A stretch of DNA of 5,765 bases from Anaerolineales bacterium UBA5069 (GTDB taxonomy: Bacteria; Chloroflexota; Anaerolineae; Caldilineales; Caldilineaceae). The stretch spans positions 1-5,765 of the forward strand of contig DIAV01000198.1 in assembly GCA_002415895.1 (NCBI GenBank), in the 5' to 3' direction. Numbering within the stretch: the first letter of the stretch is position 1; each line of letters opens with the position of its first letter. This document shows, piece by piece, positions 1 through 4,397 of this stretch. A program made the position numbers and the translations under genes. A model generated the notes under the pieces. It was not told the DNA's origin. It saw only the letters and a list, made by a program, of their open reading frames with translations, and ran no database searches.

Positions 1-1
1 G

Positions 2-409
2 GCGTGGCGCTGGGCGGCGGTGCGCACGCCTGTTGAATTGGCCGCATGGGAAAGCGCATGGTGTCAGGGTGAAGACGCTCCCGACACCGCTACCTTCGCC
101 CCCGCGCTGCTGCAGGACCCCAACATCTTTATCCTGGCTGCGCAACGGGGCGGCGCGCTTGTGGGCGGCGGCATTCTCTACCGAACCGCCACGCTGTATG
201 GTGCGGTGGTTGGCATTTCGAACACCTTTGCTTGTTCGGATGATGACGCGCGTGCGTGCTGGTTGGCACTGGCCGACGCGGCCGCACGCTTTGCGCCCGA
301 CTGCCCGCTCGTTGGTTACGAGGCGGGCAATGAACTGGCCTGGGCAATGGACGCGTGCTTCACAGCGCTGGGACCGCTGCGCGTGTGGGCGCGCAGCCCC
401 GAATCTTGA
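2..409 (+). CDS. GNAT-like acetyltransferase, C-terminal part (5' end outside window)
   Basis: The frame is open from the left edge, reading AWRWAAVRTPVELAAWESAW, and ends with TGA at 407-409. A GTG at 20 could be a start, but the open frame upstream, and a first residue that falls inside what looks like a conserved stretch, make a truncated gene more likely. Visible blocks are a strand-like LLQDPNIFILAAQ, then GGALVGGGILYRTA followed by GAVVGISNTFA, and a C-terminal PLVGYEAGNELAWAM and LGPLRVWAR. A strand carrying G-x-x-V-G-G, then a VGxSN turn, then a helix and a GYE/GPLRVW ending resembles small GNAT-fold proteins of the kind annotated as GNAT family N-acetyltransferases. If so, it would transfer an acyl group from acyl-CoA to an unknown acceptor in the cytoplasm. 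The substrate cannot be inferred. The classical Q/RxxGxG/A acetyl-CoA loop is not clearly visible, so the family call is tentative. It is separated from the thiolase by about 94 nt. Confidence 0.6.
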   Translation, partial: AWRWAAVRTPVELAAWESAWCQGEDAPDTATFAPALLQDPNIFILAAQRGGALVGGGILYRTATLYGAVVGISNTFACSDDDARACWLALADAAARFAPDCPLVGYEAGNELAWAMDACFTALGPLRVWARSPES

Positions 410-443
410 ATCGGGCCAACAGACGGCTCGCTGCTCTTTACGG

Positions 444-449
444 TAGAAT
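444..449 (+). promoter_or_regulatory. possible -10 box upstream of the thiolase
   Basis: TAGAAT matches the sigma-70 -10 consensus at five of six bases and lies 54 nt before the thiolase start at 504. No good -35 hexamer sits 16-18 nt upstream, where the sequence is GC-rich. This is a weak candidate only. Confidence 0.25.
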
Positions 450-492
450 GAGACATCCGCACGCGATTCTTGATCCATGCGAAGTGCGGCGC

Positions 493-498
493 AGGAGG
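493..498 (+). promoter_or_regulatory. Shine-Dalgarno of the thiolase gene
   Basis: A perfect AGGAGG lies 5 nt before ATG 504, 2 nt before ATG 501, and downstream of the more distal ATG 477. The spacing favours 504 as the translation start, and the site makes 477 unlikely. Confidence 0.8.
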
Positions 499-503
499 AA
501 ATG

Positions 504-1667
504 ATGCGTTCAGTTTCGATTGTTGGGATTGGCCAATCGCCCGTAGGCGAATTGTGGAACCGTTCGGCGCGGCAGATCGCGTATGATGCCATCTCGGCGG
601 CCATGGCCGACGCAGGTGTGGACAACGCAGACGCGCTCTATGTGGGCAACATGCTTTCGGGCAGCCTGATTGATCAGGAGCACCTTGCCACGCTGGTGGC
701 CGATGCGTGCGGGCTGCGCGGCATTGATGCCGCCAAGATTGAGGCCGCCTGCGCCAGCGGCGCGGCTGCCCTGCGTGTGGGCATCATGGCCGTGGCCTCG
801 GGCTTCCACGATGTGGTGATCGTGGCGGGGCTGGAAAAGATGACCGACACCGTGGGCAAGGATACCACCGCCGGCCTTGCCACAGCCGCCGATGCCGAAA
901 CCGAGGCGCTCCACGGTGTCTCCTTTGTGGGCCTCAACGCGCTCATCATGCAGCGCTATATGTACGAGTACAAGGTGCCGCTGGATGCCTTTGCAGGCTT
1001 CAGCATCAATGCGCACCGCAACGGGGCCAACAACCCCAACGCCATGTTCCAAAGCCCCATTACGCTTGACACCTACGTGCGCGCCCCCGTCATCGCCACG
1101 CCCATCAACATGATGGACAGCAGCCCTGTGTGTGACGGCGCGGCGGCGCTGGTGCTTGTACCCACAGAGCACGCGCATCGCTACACCACCGGCCATCACC
1201 GAGGCGCCGTGCAAATTCTGGCCTCAGCCGCCGCCACCGACTCAATTGCCGTGCATGACAGGCGCGACCCGCTCTTTCTGCAGGCGGCCGAAACCAGCAG
1301 CCGCAAGGCAATGGCGCAGGCAGGCGTGGGGCATGAGGCGATTGACTTTTTCGAGTTGCATGATGCCTTTACGATTATGGCAGCGCTCAGCCTTGAGGCA
1401 TGCGGCTTCGCGCGCCGAGGTGAAGGCTGGCGCCACGCCTATGAGGACGCCATTGGCCCCACCGGCCAACTGCCGCTGAGCACCATGGGGGGGCTCAAAA
1501 GTCGCGGCCACCCTGTGGGCGCGACAGGCGTCTACCAGATTGTGGAGTCCGTGCTGCAACTGACGGGCGGGGCCGGGGCCAACCAGGTGCCCGGCGCGCG
1601 CATTGGCATGGCGCAGAACATCGGCGGCAGCGGGGCCACCATCCTCACGCACATTCTGGGCGTGTAA
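504..1667 (+). CDS. SCP-x / archaeal-type thiolase (acetyl-CoA C-acyltransferase family)
   Basis: This 387-residue cytoplasmic enzyme should catalyse thiolytic cleavage or Claisen condensation of acyl-CoA thioesters. The N-terminal SVSIVGIGQSPVGE is the usual opening strand. Cys83 in EAACASGAAALR is the predicted nucleophile. His286 in ELHDAF and His336 in RGHPVGATG are the expected catalytic histidines, and QNIGGSGATILTHIL closes the protein. The HDxF and GHPVGATG motifs and the NIGGSG ending place it with SCP-x and archaeal acetoacetyl-CoA thiolases rather than the FadA/PhaA type, which has NEAFA and a late Cys-x-Gly. The position usually occupied by Cys in the HDCF motif is Ala here. The start at 504 is chosen from the AGGAGG site; ATG 477 would add nine residues. 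In archaea this family works with a DUF35 zinc-ribbon/OB-fold partner, and none is seen in the window. The substrate is unknown: acetoacetyl-CoA formation and beta-oxidation are both possible. Confidence 0.93.
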   Translation: MRSVSIVGIGQSPVGELWNRSARQIAYDAISAAMADAGVDNADALYVGNMLSGSLIDQEHLATLVADACGLRGIDAAKIEAACASGAAALRVGIMAVASGFHDVVIVAGLEKMTDTVGKDTTAGLATAADAETEALHGVSFVGLNALIMQRYMYEYKVPLDAFAGFSINAHRNGANNPNAMFQSPITLDTYVRAPVIATPINMMDSSPVCDGAAALVLVPTEHAHRYTTGHHRGAVQILASAAATDSIAVHDRRDPLFLQAAETSSRKAMAQAGVGHEAIDFFELHDAFTIMAALSLEACGFARRGEGWRHAYEDAIGPTGQLPLSTMGGLKSRGHPVGATGVYQIVESVLQLTGGAGANQVPGARIGMAQNIGGSGATILTHILGV

Positions 1668-1669
1668 AG

Positions 1670-1803
1670 GCGGAACAACAGCACAGCCGACACAGAGTTT
1701 ACAGAGGGAATAGAGAAACACAGAGAACTGCAACAATACAAGCAGTTCTCTGTGTTTCTCTGTTCCCTCTGTGAACTCTGTGTCGGCTGTGCTGTTGCTC
1801 CGC
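1670..1803. repeat. long near-perfect inverted repeat (62-bp stem, 10-nt loop)
   Basis: The left arm 1670-1731 is complementary to the right arm 1742-1803 at 59 of 62 positions, around the loop 1732-1741. The mismatched pairs are A1675/C1798, T1700/G1773 and T1711/G1762. The last two are G-U wobbles in a plus-strand transcript. The element starts 2 nt after the thiolase stop and holds no credible gene. Each arm carries four copies of ACAGAG, or its complement CTCTGT, spaced 9-10 nt apart, with one copy altered in the left arm. Reading frames through it give low-complexity peptides such as TEFTEGTEKHREL. From general knowledge I recall similar peptides being annotated as small spurious proteins in many bacterial genomes, which suggests a dispersed palindromic repeat. 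No U-tract follows either side, so it is not a canonical intrinsic terminator, although an RNA stem this long could block readthrough or 3' exonucleases. Confidence 0.96.
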
Positions 1804-1813
1804 AGATATATCT
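1804..1813. repeat. 10-bp perfect palindrome next to the long hairpin
   Basis: AGATATATCT is self-complementary and begins at the base after the long inverted repeat ends. It is the most AT-rich spot in the gap. It could be a protein-binding site, or a remnant of the site where the repeat inserted. No matching copy is seen on the other flank of the repeat. Confidence 0.4.
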
Positions 1814-1893
1814 TTGGATGGTGGTGCGCTTCCCCGCGCGGGAATATGCTGGGGACATGCAAGAGGCCGGCACGGAGCCGGTTCGGCAGGCCC

Positions 1894-1901
1894 AGGGAGG
1901 G
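1894..1901 (+). promoter_or_regulatory. Shine-Dalgarno of the membrane protein gene
   Basis: AGGGAGGG ends 8 nt before ATG 1910. It fixes the start there rather than at the in-frame ATG 1814, whose extra 32 residues are Gly/Arg-rich and do not look like part of the protein. Confidence 0.75.
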
Positions 1902-1909
1902 CATCAACG

Positions 1910-2647
1910 ATGGCAACTACACCACTGCTTCCAAACAATTCCGACAACCAGACCCATAACACCCACATTCCGCGCCGCGGCCGCAATCGCGCCGCCATCT
2001 GGGGGATCATTCTCCTCGTCGCCGGGTTGAGCAGCCTGGCATCGGCCCTCAACTGGTTTGTGGGCGTCTCGGGCTTTATCTTCGCGCTGCTCTTTGCCGC
2101 GGGCGGGCTTGCCTTCGGCTACATGTTCCTGCGCGACATGCAACAGAGCTGGTGGGCGGCAATTCCTGCCGGCGCGCTCTTTGGCCTCTCAGGCACCATC
2201 ATGGTTTCCGAATATGCGCCGAACCGGATCGCGTTTCTGGGTGGGGCCGTCTTCCTGGGCGCGCTCAGCCTTGGCTTCTGGGCCATCTACGCCGTGCGCC
2301 GCGACATGTGGTGGGCCATTATTCCGGGCGGCGTGCTCTTCAGCCTGGCTGCAACGGCGGCCCTGGGTGAGAGCAACTTTGGGACCGGACGCGATGAATT
2401 TGTGGGGGGCATCTTTCTCTTTGGCATGGGGCTCACCTTTCTGCTGGTGGCGCTGGCCCGAGTGGACGACGGACGCAGCCGCTGGTGGGCATTCATTCCG
2501 GCCGGCATCCTTATGTTGCTGGGCGTCTTGATTGCCTTCTCCGTGACGGCCTGGCTGGAGTCCTTCAATTTGATTGCCGCGGCGGCCATGGTGGTGGGCG
2601 GTGGTTTCCTGCTCTACAAGGCATTCGGCAAGCAGGGTGACGCATAG
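1910..2647 (+). CDS. Polytopic membrane protein with three WWAxIPxG repeats, function unknown
   Basis: This predicted 245-residue inner-membrane protein begins with a hydrophilic tail of about 28 residues ending in PRRGRNR. About eight hydrophobic segments follow, near residues 29-48, 49-73, 82-100, 107-129, 134-152, 164-184, 192-212 and 219-239. A motif W-W-A-x-I-P-(A/G)-G opens three of them at residues 81, 134 and 192. With the preceding segment of the form GGxxFxxxxLxF this forms three tandem units of roughly 53-58 residues, plus a partial fourth at the C-terminus, so the protein probably arose by internal duplication. The N-terminal RRGRNR followed by a Trp and a hydrophobic helix loosely resembles LiaI/LiaF-like (DUF5668-type) membrane regions, but this is not a secure assignment. 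No catalytic or ligand-binding residues are evident. The gene stands alone between the long hairpin and a strong terminator, so its neighbours do not reveal its job. Confidence 0.8.
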   Translation: MATTPLLPNNSDNQTHNTHIPRRGRNRAAIWGIILLVAGLSSLASALNWFVGVSGFIFALLFAAGGLAFGYMFLRDMQQSWWAAIPAGALFGLSGTIMVSEYAPNRIAFLGGAVFLGALSLGFWAIYAVRRDMWWAIIPGGVLFSLAATAALGESNFGTGRDEFVGGIFLFGMGLTFLLVALARVDDGRSRWWAFIPAGILMLLGVLIAFSVTAWLESFNLIAAAAMVVGGGFLLYKAFGKQGDA

Positions 2648-2686
2648 CCCGTCGCGCGCTCAACAACCTTTCCTGTTTCACTACGT

Positions 2687-2716
2687 GCGCCGCCCGGACT
2701 CTCCGGGCGGCGCTTT
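2687..2716 (+). terminator. intrinsic terminator after the membrane protein gene
   Basis: An 11-bp perfect GC-rich stem pairs 2687-2697 with 2703-2713 around ACTCT, and TTT then GTAT follow. It lies 40 nt after the membrane protein stop codon. The T-tract is short but the stem is very stable. It separates the upstream genes from the fab genes. Confidence 0.8.
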
Positions 2717-2787
2717 GTATGCGCCTCTCCTGCAAAGTGCATAACTGTCGAAACTTTGTCCGTCTTTCTGTGTTATCCGATTGAGAG

Positions 2788-2793
2788 TACAAT
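2788..2793 (+). promoter_or_regulatory. possible -10 box of the fabF promoter
   Basis: TACAAT matches the -10 consensus at five of six bases. It sits in a locally AT-rich stretch between the terminator and fabF, where a new promoter is expected. The best -35 at 17-nt spacing is TTTCTG (2765-2770), which is a poor match. Transcription from here would give a leader of about 145 nt. Confidence 0.4.
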
Positions 2794-2821
2794 GGTAGCC
2801 GCAAAACACGCAGCCCACATT

Positions 2822-2858
2822 CTGCGGCGCGCGTTGCTCATAAAAACACGCGCCGCAG
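2822..2858 (+). promoter_or_regulatory. hairpin in the fabF leader
   Basis: CTGCGGCGCG (2822-2831) pairs perfectly with 2849-2858. After one mismatch (C2832/A2848), three more pairs form (2833-2835 with 2845-2847), leaving a 9-nt A-rich loop. No T-tract follows, so it is not a terminator by itself. A smaller 5-bp hairpin (2872-2876 with 2881-2885) follows. The rest of the roughly 300-nt gap before fabF shows no gene or recognised riboswitch. Confidence 0.5.
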
Positions 2859-2946
2859 CCCAGTCTCTCGCGCTCAACGCTGAGCACCCAACCGCACGCA
2901 GAAGCGCTGTGTGCGCATCCAACGCACGCGTTAGGTAGATACAGGC

Positions 2947-4248
2947 ATGAATGCACAAGTAACAGATAAGTCAAACGGCATAGAGCCGAACGATGCGCCG
3001 CGCCGCCGCGTTGTCATTACGGGCGTTGGCGCCATTACGCCGCTGGGGCTCTCCGTGGCCGAGACGTGGCAAGGCTTGCTCGCAGGGCGATCGGGCATTG
3101 CGTCATTGACGCGCTTCGATGCCGGTTCGCTGCGCACCACCTTCGCCGGTGAAGTCAAGGGCTTTGAGCCGGCCAATTATATGGACCGCAAGGAGGCGCG
3201 CCGCCTTGACCTTTATATCCAATACGCGCTGGCAGCAACCAAAGAGGCCATTGCCGACGCTGCGCTCCAGCTTGAGAACGAAGACCCCGCACGTATCGGT
3301 GCAATTGTGGGCAGCGGCATTGGTGGCGTGCAGTCCACGCTGGAGGGGCACGAGACTGCCCAAAGCAAGGGGTTGAACAAGGTAAGCCCCTTTATGATTC
3401 CCAACATGCTGGTGGATTCGGCGGCTGGGCGCATTGCCATTGAGCACAATCTGCATGGCCTCAACCACGCCGTGGTGAGCGCCTGCGCGAGCGGCACGGC
3501 GGCCACGGGTGAGGCCTACGAAGTGGTGCTGCGCGGCGATGCGGACGTGATGATTGCCGGTGGTTCCGAGGCGGCGCTGCACCCCACCATGATGGCGGGC
3601 TTCGACGTGATGGGTGCGCTCAGCCGCTACAACGATGATCCTGCCGGCGCGTGCCGCCCCTTTGACACGACGCGCGACGGCTTTGTCATGAGCGAAGGCT
3701 CGGCGATTCTGATTGTGGAATCCGAGGAACATGCGCGCGCACGCGGCGCGCACATCTACGCCGAGGTGATCGGCTACGGCAGCAGCAATGACGCCTACCA
3801 CATGGCCGCACCCCATCAGGCGGGGCGCGGCGCCGTCGATGCCATGCGCATGGCGTTGCGCAAGGCGGGCGCCAACGGTGTGACGCCGAACGCGATTGAC
3901 TACATCAACGCACACGGTACGGCCACCCGTTACAACGACATTGGCGAGACGATGGCCATTAAGCAAGTGCTGGGCGAGCATGCCTACAACGTCAAAATCA
4001 GCAGCACCAAGAGCATGTTGGGTCATCTGCTGGCGGGAGCGGGGGCCATTGAGGCAATTGTCTGCGCCAAGGTGATTGAGAATGGCATCATCCCGCCCAC
4101 CATCAACCTGAACGATCAGGACCCCGACTGCGATCTGAACTATACACCGCTGGTGGCGCGCCCAGCTGATGTGGCTGTCACGCTCAGCAACAGCTTTGGC
4201 TTTGGCGGCCACAACGCGTGCATTATGTTGCGCCGTTACGCGGCCTGA
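2947..4248 (+). CDS. fabF: Beta-ketoacyl-ACP synthase II (KAS II)
   Basis: This cytoplasmic elongation enzyme of type II fatty acid synthesis condenses acyl-ACP with malonyl-ACP. The 433-residue protein shows the KAS I/II order: RRVVITGVGAITPLG near residue 19, SGIGG, SPFMIPNM, the nucleophile Cys180 in VSACASGTAA, the PFDTTRDGFVMSEGS segment, His323 in NAHGTATRYND, Lys355 and His360 in KSMLGHLLAGAGA, and FGFGGHN near the C-terminus. These residues correspond to Cys163, His303, Lys335 and His340 of E. coli FabF, so it should be active. It is about 20 residues longer than E. coli FabF, mainly because of a polar N-terminal tail before the first strand. The start ATG 2947 follows a weak AGGT (2933-2936) and is the natural start. 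HGTATRYND replaces the commoner HGTSTPLND, a minor variation. It stands upstream of fabH, separated by 149 nt, and no acpP, fabD or fabG is visible in the window. Confidence 0.95.
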   Translation: MNAQVTDKSNGIEPNDAPRRRVVITGVGAITPLGLSVAETWQGLLAGRSGIASLTRFDAGSLRTTFAGEVKGFEPANYMDRKEARRLDLYIQYALAATKEAIADAALQLENEDPARIGAIVGSGIGGVQSTLEGHETAQSKGLNKVSPFMIPNMLVDSAAGRIAIEHNLHGLNHAVVSACASGTAATGEAYEVVLRGDADVMIAGGSEAALHPTMMAGFDVMGALSRYNDDPAGACRPFDTTRDGFVMSEGSAILIVESEEHARARGAHIYAEVIGYGSSNDAYHMAAPHQAGRGAVDAMRMALRKAGANGVTPNAIDYINAHGTATRYNDIGETMAIKQVLGEHAYNVKISSTKSMLGHLLAGAGAIEAIVCAKVIENGIIPPTINLNDQDPDCDLNYTPLVARPADVAVTLSNSFGFGGHNACIMLRRYAA

Positions 4249-4250
4249 AC

Positions 4251-4263
4251 GCGCGTTTCGCGC
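4251..4263 (+). other. small hairpin just after fabF
   Basis: GCGCG, TTT loop, CGCGC forms a 5-bp stem 2 nt after the fabF stop. It has no T-tract and may only be a consequence of GC-rich composition. Confidence 0.3.
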
Positions 4264-4273
4264 GCCGCGGCGC

Positions 4274-4308
4274 AACGATCTGAACGACGATCTGAACGAC
4301 GATCTGAA
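4274..4308. repeat. 12-bp tandem repeat, about 2.8 copies
   Basis: CGATCTGAACGA occurs at 4276-4287 and 4288-4299, and a partial third copy starts at 4300. It lies in the fabF-fabH spacer and contains repeated TGA triplets, so it is non-coding in that frame. It is a likely slippage-prone microsatellite. Confidence 0.85.
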
Positions 4309-4313
4309 GAAGA

Positions 4314-4339
4314 GCGCCCTTGTGCCCCAAACAGGGCGC
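4314..4339. terminator. weak hairpin in the fabF-fabH spacer
   Basis: GCGCCCT (4314-4320) pairs with AGGGCGC (4333-4339) around a 12-nt loop. On the plus strand ACCCATT follows, which is not a T-tract. On the minus strand TCTTCTTC follows, which is slightly more terminator-like. It could be a weak terminator or a processing site between fabF and fabH. Confidence 0.35.
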
Positions 4340-4397
4340 ACCCATTAGCAATTCGTATGCTGTTGCGCGCAGGCACAGCGGCATTGAGAGAATGAAC

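Noticed and set aside
477..503. Upstream start ATG 477 for the thiolase
   Set aside because: The AGGAGG at 493-498 lies inside that extension and is ideally spaced for 504; the extra residues precede the normal N-terminal strand of the family.
1670..1803. Calling the long palindrome an intrinsic terminator
   Set aside because: Neither strand has a T-tract after the stem, and the stem is several times longer than usual terminators.
1670..1803. Calling the periodic repeat a CRISPR array
   Set aside because: The repeat unit is a hexamer spaced 9-10 nt apart, without repeats and spacers of CRISPR length, and the two halves are inverted copies.
1830..1844. Short dyad TTCCC-N5-GGGAA upstream of the membrane protein gene as an operator
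   Set aside because: Arms of 5 bp around a GC-rich centre are expected by chance at this composition, and no promoter is clear around it.
1814..1909. N-terminal extension of the membrane protein from ATG 1814
   Set aside because: There is no ribosome site at 1814 and the extra residues are Gly/Arg-rich. The AGGGAGGG 8 nt before ATG 1910 supports the later start.
1242..1916. Minus-strand open frames crossing the long palindrome (e.g. peptides with TEFTEGTEKHREL)
   Set aside because: They run through the inverted repeat and the antisense of the thiolase. The peptide is a translation of the ACAGAG periodic repeat, not a conserved protein.
1752..2030. Plus-strand open frame with Cys-rich VFLCSLCELCVGCAV-like start
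   Set aside because: The Cys pattern is a translation of the CTCTGTG repeats in the right arm, and the frame then overlaps the membrane protein gene.
3103..4341. 412-codon minus-strand open frame opposite fabF
   Set aside because: It is the antisense shadow of a gene with high GC at third codon positions. The product is His/Arg/Ala-rich with no recognisable motif, while the plus strand encodes a complete KAS II.
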